From Streptomyces caniscabiei (GTDB taxonomy: Bacteria; Actinomycetota; Actinomycetes; Streptomycetales; Streptomycetaceae): 64,000 bases of DNA. Shown here in pieces: positions 56,312-64,000 of this stretch. The position numbers were made by a program, and so were the translations under genes. The notes under the pieces were generated by a model. It saw nothing but the letters and a program-made list of their open reading frames with translations, was not told the DNA's origin and made no database searches. The stretch lies in assembly GCF_014930365.1 (NCBI RefSeq), contig NZ_JABXWI010000029.1, positions 1 to 64,000 on the forward strand, written 5' to 3'. Every line of letters starts with the position of its first letter. The first letter of the stretch is position 1.

Positions 56312-59300
56312 TCAATGGCCGCACACCTTGCGGTACGGCGCCTCGGGCACGTAGGTGCGCCACTGGGCGGGTGTCAGGCCGTCGCCGCCGGTGCGGGCGC
56401 AGATCCGGGCGACGGCCCGGGAGGGGTCGATGGTGTGGCGCTGGAGCGGGGCGTGGACGCCGGCCGCGAGGACGGTCGTGCTGTCCGGGCTGAAGGCGAG
56501 GGACACGATGGCGTCGCCAGGGGTGGTCAGCGGGCCGCCGAGGGGCTGTTGGGTGGCGATGTCCCACAGCTGGAGCGTGCCGGCGTCGCCGCCGACGGCC
56601 AAGGTGCGGCCGTCGGGACTGACGGCGAGGGCGCTGACCGCCTCGGCGGTGTCGCCGAGCGCGCTGGGGAAGACGTTGCGCAGCGTGCCCACGCGGTGTT
56701 TCAGGTCGCCGTCCCACAGAGTGACCCGCCCGGTCAGGTCGCCCGCCACGAGCCGGGAGCCGTCGGGGGCGAAGGCGAGGGCACCGGGCTCGCCGCCCTG
56801 GACGAGGCTGCGGACGACGGGGGCGGTGCCGGAGGGCGTGCCGGAGGACAGGCGCATCGAGCGGTCGGCGGTGGCGAGGAGCCGTCCGTCGGGGCGGACG
56901 GCCAGCCCGGGGTCGGCCACGTCCGGGTACACGGCGGTCTGCCGGTGCCGTGCGGTGTCCCACACCTCGTCGACCAGGCCGCCGACGCCGGAAGTGCGTG
57001 TGGCGTACAGGGTGCGGCCGCCGGGGCCCAGGGCGAGTGTGACGACCGCCCCGTCGGACTGCCGCGTCGTCAGGTCCAGTGTGGTGCGGACGCGGCCGCG
57101 CGCCAGGTCCCAGAGGACGAACCGCTGGGACGCGACCGGACGGCCGGCCGCGGAGACGCCGTAGGCGAGGGTGCCGCCGTCGGGGCTGAAGGCCAGCAGC
57201 GGCGCGGTGTCCCGCGCGACGACCGGCTGCTCGGGGTCCCGCGAGACGGGCAGAGGCAGGGGAGGCGGCGTCCGCGGCACGGCCCCGGCGGGGCTGCCCC
57301 CGTTCGAACGGAGCAGGGCGTGGGGGAGGGCGTCGCGCAGCCGGACACGGATGCCGGTGTTCCCGGTGCGTTCGGCGGTGGCGAGCGTACGGCCGTCCGG
57401 GCTGAGCAGCACCGAGTCCACGGGTCGCTCGCGCCACGCGGTGCCGACGGCGCCCGCGAGGTCCAGCGTGTGGACGGTGCCGCCTTCGAGGTAGCGCAGC
57501 AGCGGCCGGCCGGGATCCCAGGCGAGGTCGCCGTAGAGACGCTCGTTGTGGAGGGGGTGGCGGAAGACCGGGGTGGGGTCGTCCGGGGTGGACGGGGCGG
57601 GGTCGTCCGGGGTGGACGGGGTGGGGTCGTCCGGGGTGGACGGGGCGGGGTCGTCCGGGGTGGACGGAGTGGGATCGGCCGGGGTGGATGGGTCGGGGTC
57701 GCCCGGGGTGGACGAGGCCGGGGTGTCTGTGGTGGACGGGGCGCGGTCGGCCGTGGCGGACGAGGTGAGGTCGTCCGGGGCGGACGAGGCCGGGTGGCCC
57801 GTGCCGGACGACGCGAGGCGCCACGCCCTGATCTCCTCGGCGTCGGCGGTCGCCAGGAACGTCCCGTCCGCGCTGAAGGCGAGCGCGGACACGCCAGGGC
57901 CCGGGAGGTCGGCGATCCGACGCCCGGACGCGGCGTCCCAGACGCGGACCCGGTCGGCGGAGGCCACGGCGAACCGGTCGGCGGCGGCACCCGGCCCGCC
58001 GAACACCAGCGTCGAGTAGTCGTCGCAGAGGGCGCCCGCGTCCTCCCACGCGCCGGGCAGCGTGCGGTGGCGGGCGGTGTCCCACACCCGCGGTGCGCGG
58101 CCGGCGGGGCAGAGGGCCAGCAGACGCCCGCCGGTGCTCGGCGCGACGTTCGCGAGCCCGGTGCCCCGGGTCTCGAACACCGGTGTGCCCTCGGTGGCCG
58201 AGTACAGCCGCACCAGGTCGTCGTCCGGACCGCTCACCGCGTAGCTGCGGCCGTCGGCGCCGAAGTCCACCGCGGAGTCGATCGGGAGGGCAGGCCCGGT
58301 CCACCGCCGGGCGGAGCTGTCCCACAGCCGTGTGCCGTCGTCCCCGGTGATCAGGAGCAGCCGCCCGTCGGGGCCGGCTCCGACGAGCATCCCGTCGGGC
58401 AGCCGGCCCGAGGCGAGCGGACGGTGCCTGGTCACGTCCCAGGAGCGCCAGGTGCCGCCGTCCTTGCTGAGCAGCGCGCGGCCGGAGCGGATGAGGAAAC
58501 GGGTGGGGTCGCCGCCGGGCGCCGGGTCGGTGAAGACGTCCGTCTCGGGCTGGGCGAGGGCGCCGAGCAGGGCGCGGCGGGTCTCCGGCGACTCGGCGAC
58601 GCGCCAGGCGGCGACGCCGAGCAGCTGGGCGGTGCGCGGGTCGGTGGTGCTCAGGGACTCGGCGACCTCCGCGACGCGGCGGGCCGCCGCGTCGGTGCGC
58701 CGCCGCTGGTTGTCGTGGTGCTCCGCCCAGGCGGCCAGCCCGGCCACCATGGCGACGGCCAGGACGGCCGAGAGGGTGGCCAGCAGGGCCCGGGACCGCC
58801 GCGCGGCGCGGGCGGCGGCGCGGGACTCCGCCTCGCGACCGTCCAGCCCGGCGGTGAGGAAGGCCCGCTCCGGCACGGTGAGCATGCTGTCGTCGTCCGC
58901 GAACAGCTCCTCCGCGCGCGCCAGGCGGGTGCCCCGGTACAGGGCGCCGGAGTCGCGGTCGTGCTCCAGCCAGGCGCGGGTGGCCTCGGCGAGACGGCGG
59001 TGGTGGCGCAGCCGTTCGCGGTCCTCCTCGATCCAGCCGTGCAGCCGCGGCCAGCAGGTGATCAGCGCCTCGTGGGCGAGCTGGACGCCGTCCTCGTCGG
59101 CGGTCAGCAGCCGGGCGCGGGTCAGCCGGTCCACGACCGCCGGTACCTCGGGCTCGGCCCAGTCCGCCATCTCGGCCCGGGTGAGCGGACGCCGGGTGTC
59201 GGGGGTGCCCTGGCCCGGCTCGACCATCCGCAGCAGCAACTGCCGTGCGGTGCGGGCCTGCTCCGGTGACAGCTGCCCGTACACCTCCTCCGCGGTCGCC

Positions 59301-60328
59301 GCGATCGCGCCGCGCACCCCGCCCGCCGCCCGGTACCCGGCGAGGGTGAGCATCCGGCCCCGGCGCCGCCGCCATGTCTCCAGCAGGACGTGCGAGAGCA
59401 TCGGCAGGCCGCCGGGCTCGTCGAGCACCTCCTCGACGAGCCGCGCGGTCAGCTCCCGCTCGACGAGCAGGCCGACCGCCTGGGCGGGTCTGACGACCGC
59501 CTCCCGCAGTTCCTCCGCCCGCATCGGACCGACCAGCAGGGACGCGCGGCTCAGGGCGTCCGCCAGATCCCGGTGCTCGGCGCAGCGGGCGTAGAAGTCG
59601 GCGCGTACGGCGATCACCACCCGCACACGGCTGCCCGGGTCCCGGGCGGCGAGCAGCAGGTCGATGAACCGACCGCGCTCCTCCCGGTCCCGGCAGAGGG
59701 TGAAGACCTCCTCGAACTGGTCCACCACCACCCAGCTGTCCGGCTCGTCCTCGGCCGGCGCGAGCAGACGGCCGTACGTGGTGGCGGGCCGCGGGCCCGG
59801 GGTGAGGATGCGCAGCACCGCCGGGCCGTCCTGCTCGGCGATCCTCTCCCGCATCAGGGGTATCAGCCCGGCCCGCAGCAGCGAGGACTTGCCGCTCCCG
59901 GACGGCCCGAACACGACCGCGAAGCGGTGGCCGCACACCAGCTCCCGCAGCTCCTCCGCCAACTGGTCCCGGCCGAAGAACAGCTCACGGTCGTCCGGCT
60001 CGAAACGGGACAGTCCCCGGTACGGCGGCGCCGTGTCCCCGGCGTCGTCGACCGCCTCCCCCGCGGCCTCGGCCTCGGCCCGCTTCCAGCGCAGCTCCCA
60101 CTCGCCGGGGTCGCCCCCGCAGGCGCGCGCATACCCCTGGACCGCGGCGAGCGACGGCAGCCGTGCCCCGGACGCGGCCTTGGACAACGCCGCCGCCGAG
60201 AACCCGGCCGTCTCGGCCATGGTCCGGTACGAGGGGCTGCCGGCGGCCCGGCGCAGCTCCCGCAGCTCATGGGCGAGGCGGGACACGGGGCCGGCCGCGG
60301 GATCCAGCGGTCTCTCGGGACGCGCCAC
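56312..60328 (-). CDS. XRE-STAND NTPase-WD40 signalling protein
   Basis: The 1338-residue protein has an N-terminal XRE-like helix-turn-helix (about 15-75, SYRTMAETAGFSAAALSKAASG). The novel STAND NTPase (nSTAND1 type) has P-loop GPSGSGKSSLLRAG (141-154) and Walker B DSWVVVDQFEEVF, with a winged-helix region to about 480. A membrane-like helix (about 505-525) follows. The C-terminal half is WD40 propeller repeats (ending patterns such as LALCPAGRAPRVWDTARHRTLPG), split by an eight-residue tandem linker DDPTPSTP/DDPAPSTP (about 875-925). GTG 60328 follows GAGGGGACC. STAND-WD40 proteins act as switchable sensors; effector and ligand are unknown here. Confidence 0.9.
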   Translation of the reverse strand: MARPERPLDPAAGPVSRLAHELRELRRAAGSPSYRTMAETAGFSAAALSKAASGARLPSLAAVQGYARACGGDPGEWELRWKRAEAEAAGEAVDDAGDTAPPYRGLSRFEPDDRELFFGRDQLAEELRELVCGHRFAVVFGPSGSGKSSLLRAGLIPLMRERIAEQDGPAVLRILTPGPRPATTYGRLLAPAEDEPDSWVVVDQFEEVFTLCRDREERGRFIDLLLAARDPGSRVRVVIAVRADFYARCAEHRDLADALSRASLLVGPMRAEELREAVVRPAQAVGLLVERELTARLVEEVLDEPGGLPMLSHVLLETWRRRRGRMLTLAGYRAAGGVRGAIAATAEEVYGQLSPEQARTARQLLLRMVEPGQGTPDTRRPLTRAEMADWAEPEVPAVVDRLTRARLLTADEDGVQLAHEALITCWPRLHGWIEEDRERLRHHRRLAEATRAWLEHDRDSGALYRGTRLARAEELFADDDSMLTVPERAFLTAGLDGREAESRAAARAARRSRALLATLSAVLAVAMVAGLAAWAEHHDNQRRRTDAAARRVAEVAESLSTTDPRTAQLLGVAAWRVAESPETRRALLGALAQPETDVFTDPAPGGDPTRFLIRSGRALLSKDGGTWRSWDVTRHRPLASGRLPDGMLVGAGPDGRLLLITGDDGTRLWDSSARRWTGPALPIDSAVDFGADGRSYAVSGPDDDLVRLYSATEGTPVFETRGTGLANVAPSTGGRLLALCPAGRAPRVWDTARHRTLPGAWEDAGALCDDYSTLVFGGPGAAADRFAVASADRVRVWDAASGRRIADLPGPGVSALAFSADGTFLATADAEEIRAWRLASSGTGHPASSAPDDLTSSATADRAPSTTDTPASSTPGDPDPSTPADPTPSTPDDPAPSTPDDPTPSTPDDPAPSTPDDPTPVFRHPLHNERLYGDLAWDPGRPLLRYLEGGTVHTLDLAGAVGTAWRERPVDSVLLSPDGRTLATAERTGNTGIRVRLRDALPHALLRSNGGSPAGAVPRTPPPLPLPVSRDPEQPVVARDTAPLLAFSPDGGTLAYGVSAAGRPVASQRFVLWDLARGRVRTTLDLTTRQSDGAVVTLALGPGGRTLYATRTSGVGGLVDEVWDTARHRQTAVYPDVADPGLAVRPDGRLLATADRSMRLSSGTPSGTAPVVRSLVQGGEPGALAFAPDGSRLVAGDLTGRVTLWDGDLKHRVGTLRNVFPSALGDTAEAVSALAVSPDGRTLAVGGDAGTLQLWDIATQQPLGGPLTTPGDAIVSLAFSPDSTTVLAAGVHAPLQRHTIDPSRAVARICARTGGDGLTPAQWRTYVPEAPYRKVCGH
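57571..57720 (+). repeat. 24-bp tandem repeats encoding a Pro-rich linker
   Basis: About five units of 24 bp (GTCGTCCGGGGTGGACGGGG plus 4 bases) repeat in frame inside the STAND gene, between two groups of WD40 repeats. Copy number probably varies between strains without breaking the frame. Confidence 0.85.
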
Positions 60329-60542
60329 GGTCCCCCTCACTTCCGTCTGGATACCGCAGAGCGGCGACAAGGCATTCGAAAGGTGTTTGTAAGGCGCCTC
60401 AACATATTTTGTCGGGCGCTGCGCGGTCACCGGTTTCCGTCGAGATGTGGCATTGATGACAGCCGCGCGGGGTCGCCGGTGAGATCAGCCCGCGTGAGCG
60501 GGGCATGCGGCCCGGCCGGAGACAGCCCGAGCCCGCGCACGG

Positions 60543-60580
60543 AAGAGCCGAGCCGCCATCGCGACTCGGCTCTTCTTTTC
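60543..60580. terminator. Terminator of the M23-like gene
   Basis: AGAGCCGAG pairs with CTCGGCTCT (with a slightly longer imperfect stem), next to TTCTTTTC. It lies between the M23-like gene end and the STAND gene upstream region. The rest of 60,329-60,597 shows nothing else. Confidence 0.7.
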
Positions 60581-60597
60581 GGCTCGACCGGAGTCGG

Positions 60598-61872
60598 TCA
60601 GAACTCCAGCACCTCGCGGTCGAGCGGATACCGCGCGCGGTGACGGCCGTCGTGCGGCGAGGGCGTGATCGGCAGGACACCGGTCGGCTGCAGGCCCAGG
60701 TTGTCGTCCCAGATCCGGGGTTCGACGTGTCCGACGACGCGGAAGTGCCGGAAGGTGAACGGCGGGCTGTCGGTCGGGAAGAACTCGGGGGTGGTCATCA
60801 CCTGGAAGTGCAGGTGCGGCGTGGTCGAGTTGCCGCTGTTGCCGATCAGCCCGAGGACCTGGCCGGGTTCGACCCGGTCGCCCTCCCGGACCCTGAGCGA
60901 GCCGGGTGTCAGGTGGGCGTAGAGCAGATAGCGGCCCGGCGCGACCTCCACGGTGACGTGGTTGCCGACGGTGTCCTCGATCGGCGGGACGGGCGGCGTG
61001 ACGGGCGGCGTCTGGTCCGGAAGTCCGTCCTGGACCTCCACGACCCTGCCGCCGGCCGAGGCCACGACCGGCTGACGGTAGCTCAGGTAGCTGGTGAGCA
61101 GGGCGGGGTCGCCCTCCCAGGTCTGCCCCTCCTCCCCGACCCGGTACCAGTCGATCGCGAAGCGCTGCGGCACGTAGAAGCGGCCGTTGATCGGGGCGAG
61201 GCCGCGACGGTGGTGGGTGTTGCCGCAGCACGACTCGCTTGCGTACCAGGTGCCGGGACGGACCGGCGGGCCCAGGTTCAACGGCGGTCTGCCGGAGGTC
61301 CGGGTGGCCTGCACCGTCTCCTCGAAGGCGGAAGTACCGGAAGGGGCCAGGACGGCACCCGAGAGGTGGTGTTCGAGGACCTTGGGCACCCGCTGACCGC
61401 GGTCGAGGATCAGGTCGAGCCAGATGATCCACTGCTGGGAGCCCTGGATGACGGTCGGCGTCGGCCCCGGAGGCGCCGGGGTGTACCCGTCCGCGCCCGG
61501 CAGGGGATCACCCACCGGATTGGCGGCATCGGCCAGCGCCTGCCCGCTCAACGAGCCGACGACCCGGTGCGTGCGGGCGTCGCGGACGTCGACACGGTCG
61601 AGCCGCAACGGCGTGCTGGTGGGCAGGGAGCTCGTGGTGAGCAGCTCGTACGAGATGTGCGTCTTGCCGTCCGTGGCGACGAACGGCGTCGGTTTCGTGA
61701 TCACTTCCGCCGTCAGCGGCGTGAACTGTGCGCCGGGTGCCGGGGCGGCCGCGCCGGTTCCGTGTCCTTGTCCCGCTGAGACCACCAGCATGCCGGCCGC
61801 GAGCACGGCAGCGGCGAGCCCGCGAAGTAGCGGGCGGCGGCCAGTGCGGTTGCGAGGGTCGCGCTCTGCCAT
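60598..61872 (-). CDS. M23/LytM-domain secreted protein, degenerate
   Basis: A 424-residue exported protein: signal peptide RRPLLRGLAAAVLAAGMLVVSAGQ, then an N-terminal beta-rich domain (about 45-200) and a C-terminal M23-type domain. The HLHF metal motif (TPHLHFQVM) and YLLYAHL are present. The first HxxxD motif appears as QRFAIDW, where the first His ligand is replaced, so zinc binding and peptidase activity are doubtful. It may bind peptidoglycan or regulate wall hydrolases. ATG 61872 is used. The frame is open without a stop back into the truncated VapC fragment upstream. Confidence 0.85.
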   Translation of the reverse strand: MAERDPRNRTGRRPLLRGLAAAVLAAGMLVVSAGQGHGTGAAAPAPGAQFTPLTAEVITKPTPFVATDGKTHISYELLTTSSLPTSTPLRLDRVDVRDARTHRVVGSLSGQALADAANPVGDPLPGADGYTPAPPGPTPTVIQGSQQWIIWLDLILDRGQRVPKVLEHHLSGAVLAPSGTSAFEETVQATRTSGRPPLNLGPPVRPGTWYASESCCGNTHHRRGLAPINGRFYVPQRFAIDWYRVGEEGQTWEGDPALLTSYLSYRQPVVASAGGRVVEVQDGLPDQTPPVTPPVPPIEDTVGNHVTVEVAPGRYLLYAHLTPGSLRVREGDRVEPGQVLGLIGNSGNSTTPHLHFQVMTTPEFFPTDSPPFTFRHFRVVGHVEPRIWDDNLGLQPTGVLPITPSPHDGRHRARYPLDREVLEF

Positions 61873-62175
61873 TGCGCTCTTTCGTTCGTCGGATCCGGGC
61901 CGTGAACGACGCCGGCACGCCCCGCGCCGAGACGCAGGCCCATGTAATCCGGCGGCACACCGCTCCGGGTGGAGGGCGCCGGAGCCGGGTGCCGAACTGC
62001 ACCCGTCCAGCCGCACCGACCACCGCCCCCTCGCCGCACGCCGACTCCGACGACACTGCCGTACGACCCCCGAGGCCCGGACAACGTCGAAGGGCCGGTC
62101 GTCCGGGGGCACAGGGGTGTGCGGGAGCGTTCTGAACTGCGGAGTGGCTGTGGCGGGTGGGGCTCCTGAACGGTG

Positions 62176-62262
62176 CGCCTGGTCCCAGCCGTACTGCTCC
62201 GCGTCCTCGCACATGAACCGAGCGAGTGCGCTGGTGTCGATCAGGAACTGGGCCGCGTTCAC
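62176..62262 (-). pseudogene. Truncated VapC toxin (PIN domain, N-terminal 29 residues)
   Basis: GTG 62262 overlaps the VapB stop (GTGA), as in intact vapBC. The frame reads MNAAQFLIDTSALARFMCED, carrying the first PIN-domain catalytic Asp in LIDTSA, and on to QYGWDQA. After that the sequence no longer resembles VapC, and the remaining acidic residues of the PIN site are absent. The reading frame continues open to the M23-like gene in the same frame. Truncation by deletion or replacement is the simplest reading. The 61,873-62,175 stretch holds no other gene. Confidence 0.7.
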
Positions 62263-62498
62263 CAGCGGTGGTTCCCCTTGTTCTCGAACAGCTCCAGATC
62301 GAATGCGCCGTCTCCGGCCGCGGCCCGCAGCCGGGCGAGAGCCAGGGCCCGTCGCTGACTCTCCAGCACCTCGCGGAGAGCGGTGTTGACCGTCTCCTTC
62401 TTGGTGTTCGTCCCGAGGGCTTTGGCCACGTCCGCGACAAGGTCGTCGTCCAGGTCGCGAGGTGCACCGTGGGGTGGTGCACCCGGGCATCCGGGCAC
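62259..62498 (-). CDS. VapB-type antitoxin (possibly N-terminally damaged)
   Basis: Residues from about 15 on read DLDDDLVADVAKALGTNTKKETVNTALREVLESQRR, the ribbon-helix-helix/VapB type II antitoxin pattern, with a C-terminal toxin-binding tail (FDLELFENKGNHRW). The usual N-terminal strand (M-x-R-T-x-I-DLDDD) is replaced by GCPGAPPHGAPR, and the only start is GTG 62498. So the DNA-binding strand may be altered. It is followed by the truncated toxin. The module is probably decaying. Confidence 0.7.
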   Translation of the reverse strand: MPGCPGAPPHGAPRDLDDDLVADVAKALGTNTKKETVNTALREVLESQRRALALARLRAAAGDGAFDLELFENKGNHRW

Positions 62499-62517
62499 TC
62501 GGCCTGGCCGCCGAGTC

Positions 62518-64000
62518 CTACGCGGGCATCACGCCATGGATGCGGGAGAGAGTGAAGACGCGTTCCGCTTCGCGCAGGTGGCACCAGGCGTCGAGGTACG
62601 GCGGGTCGAGATCCAGGTCGCTGAGGGTGCGTACGGTCCGGTTGCCCGACGTGGCGATGTACTCCACCGTGATGGCCGCACCGGTGTCGATGGCGTGGGC
62701 GACCTGGCGGACGTCGCTGTACGACAGGTGCTTTGCGTATCCGGCGACGATCTCCTCGGTGTCCGTCGCGAACGGCACCCCGCTGCCGAACGGATCGGGT
62801 TCCGGTGCCGTCGGCGGGGCCTTGAGCAGCCGGGCGGCCAAGACGTCCAGCCCGTCGTCGCCGGGCATGTCCGAGGCGCGGGTCGCGGTGGTCCGGGGCC
62901 CGCGCCGCCCGGCGTTCCTTCGCGGGGGCGGGACGGCAGCGGCGGCCCTCTGCGGCAGGCGCTTCTCGACGCGTACGGTTCCCTCGGAGGTCTCGGCGAC
63001 CGGGGCGTAGCCCGCGGCGCGGAGCGCGGCGAGAGTCGTCGCGGGTGGGCTGCCGCTGACCAGGACCGTCGGAGCGAGCTGCCGCAGGGCGAGCTTGGAC
63101 AGTGCGCGGTGGGCGGCGAGTTCGGCCAGGAGCGCGGGTTCGTCGCCGTGGAGGACACAGGCCGCGGGGGCGATGCGCACCCGTCCGTGACCTCGTGCGG
63201 TGTCGGCGATGAGATAGGTCAGCGGCTGCGGCAGGGCCGTGGCGGAGCCGGCTGACAGGTCGGCTGTGATGTCGTCCGGGGTGCGGCCGGCGTCCAGGGC
63301 CCGGCGGATACTGCCGGTACTGAAGCGCCATACCGACGCCGTGCCACGGGTCTCCCGGTCGGCCATCGAATCCAGCAGCGCCGCGAGTCGCGCGGACGGG
63401 GTGCCGGTGACGACGGCGGTGAGGTCGGCGCCGATCCGGGCCGTCGTGGTCGCGGGGGGCAGCAGCCGCCGGGCTGTGCTGTCGAGCTCTCCGTCGGCGC
63501 GGGCCGCCAGGTGGGCACCGAGCGGGGCCAGCGCACCCCGTGCCAGCACGCCCAGCAGTTCGCCTTCGCGGATCACGGTGCTGAACGGTGCCGTGTCCTG
63601 GGGCGAGGCGTCGTCGGCGAGTGGACGGTGCCAGGCCACGAGCGGCCCCAGCTCCGAAGCGACCTTCACACCCTGTCCTGTCGGGAGCCCCGCCGCCGCG
63701 GTGAGCAGCCCGTCGCGGGCCTGCAGACAGCCGCCGCAGTCAGGCGCACCGGCGAGCGCGGGAAGCGCCTTGTTGTCCTCGTCGCGCGCCCGGGTGGGGG
63801 TGAGCGGCAGGTCCCGCCATGCCCGGAGCAGTACGGCGAGTTGTTCTGCGGGCTCCTGCTCGGCCCAGGCGTCGTACGACTCGGTGGGAGGTACGCGATC
63901 GCCGTCGTGGGCCAGCAGCCCGGCGGCGTACGCGGTCTCCAGGGCGAGGCGCACGACGGCGTCGTCCGCTTGGGCGGCCTTGCCGAGCCGGGCCAGTTCA
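62518..64000 (-). CDS. XPB/Ssl2-like helicase-associated, WYL-type C-terminal protein (5' part outside window)
   Basis: The open frame continues past the right edge; about 494 residues are visible. The middle part has ADTARGHGRVRIAPAACVLHGDEPALLAELAAHRAL and ATTLAALRAAGYAPVAE, typical of helicase-associated (Helicase_C_3, PF13625-type) domain proteins of actinobacteria. The C-terminal 75 residues (SYSDVRQVAHAIDTGAAITVEYIATSGNRTVRTLSDLDLDPPYLDAWC) are WYL-like. C-x2-C in CGGC (about 90) is a possible metal pair. It has no helicase motor of its own in the visible part. Its role in DNA repair or regulation is uncertain. Confidence 0.85.
   Translation of the reverse strand, partial: ELARLGKAAQADDAVVRLALETAYAAGLLAHDGDRVPPTESYDAWAEQEPAEQLAVLLRAWRDLPLTPTRARDEDNKALPALAGAPDCGGCLQARDGLLTAAAGLPTGQGVKVASELGPLVAWHRPLADDASPQDTAPFSTVIREGELLGVLARGALAPLGAHLAARADGELDSTARRLLPPATTTARIGADLTAVVTGTPSARLAALLDSMADRETRGTASVWRFSTGSIRRALDAGRTPDDITADLSAGSATALPQPLTYLIADTARGHGRVRIAPAACVLHGDEPALLAELAAHRALSKLALRQLAPTVLVSGSPPATTLAALRAAGYAPVAETSEGTVRVEKRLPQRAAAAVPPPRRNAGRRGPRTTATRASDMPGDDGLDVLAARLLKAPPTAPEPDPFGSGVPFATDTEEIVAGYAKHLSYSDVRQVAHAIDTGAAITVEYIATSGNRTVRTLSDLDLDPPYLDAWCHLREAERVFTLSRIHGVMPA

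Noticed and set aside
56300..59936. Kilobase-long open frames on both strands over the STAND gene
   Set aside because: The 1338-residue minus-strand frame has clear HTH, P-loop and WD40 motifs. The others are GC-driven shadows.
60598..62262. Deliberate VapC-M23 fusion gene
   Set aside because: The linking 300 bp has no domain character, and the M23-like protein has its own ATG and signal peptide at 61872. The open frame is more likely a by-product of GC content, though it is listed as a checkable point.

Overview
This 64-kb window is Streptomyces chromosome. It is very GC-rich, has GTG starts and ATGA/GTGA gene overlaps, and carries paired sigN/sigF-like sigma factors. The gene order sigN, sigF, tadA, tadA-associated gene, upp, LytR_C gene matches what I recall of the S. 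coelicolor core chromosome around SCO4034-SCO4042. That mapping is from memory and was not searched.

Layout. (1) 1-930: the decayed right end of a mobile element that lies off the left edge. It holds an ORF tail, a broken ORF and a large palindrome, and ends in the 3' half of a tRNA-Arg gene with its own terminator. (2) 1-20.6 kb: core and accessory chromosome. It carries a DUF2797 gene, a two-component system followed by a GT2/GtrA and GT39 glycosyltransferase pair (lipid-linked sugar transfer), a MFS exporter with a TetR regulator and a palindromic operator, a MarR-controlled MFS exporter fused to carboxypeptidase-regulatory domains beside a YceI protein, and sigN and sigF. (3) 20,721-34,619: a complete actinomycete integrative and conjugative element (AICE, about 13.9 kb) inserted in tRNA-Ser(CGA). 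It is bounded by a 57-bp direct repeat and has matching arm-type repeats inside each end. It encodes a GntR (KorSA-type) repressor coupled to a P-loop kinase, a run of overlapping small transfer genes that includes a Pycsar-effector-like (PycTM) protein, a TraB/FtsK translocase with a candidate clt repeat region, an orphan cytosine methyltransferase, a Prim-Pol/DUF3631 replication module with iteron-like repeats, and excisionase and integrase. (4) 34.6-40.5 kb: tRNA-Ser, tadA, upp, the LytR_C gene and small conserved genes. (5) 40.5-45.2 kb: an iron-controlled divergent unit, with one DmdR/DtxR-type iron box between a siderophore-interacting reductase and a penicillin-acylase plus GNAT pair. 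(6) 45.3-55.3 kb: CopC/CopD copper protein, DUF72, TauD-type oxygenase, a beta-hydroxyacid dehydrogenase-like enzyme, a KhtU/KhtT-like K+/H+ antiporter with its regulator, a GlxA-like AraC regulator, and gap. (7) 55.3-64 kb: accessory block on the minus strand. It has a secreted protein with an aerolysin-like look, a 1338-residue XRE-STAND-NTPase-WD40 protein, a degenerate M23 peptidase-like protein, a broken VapBC pair, and the C-terminal part of an XPB-like helicase-associated/WYL-type protein that runs off the window.

Most likely points of novelty are the orphan PycTM protein in the AICE transfer operon, the GntR-coupled kinase that may take the place of the pSAM2 immunity factor, the aerolysin-like secreted protein next to a giant STAND ATPase, and the iron-box-controlled acylase/GNAT pair. 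All functional calls come from reading motifs by eye. No database search was made.
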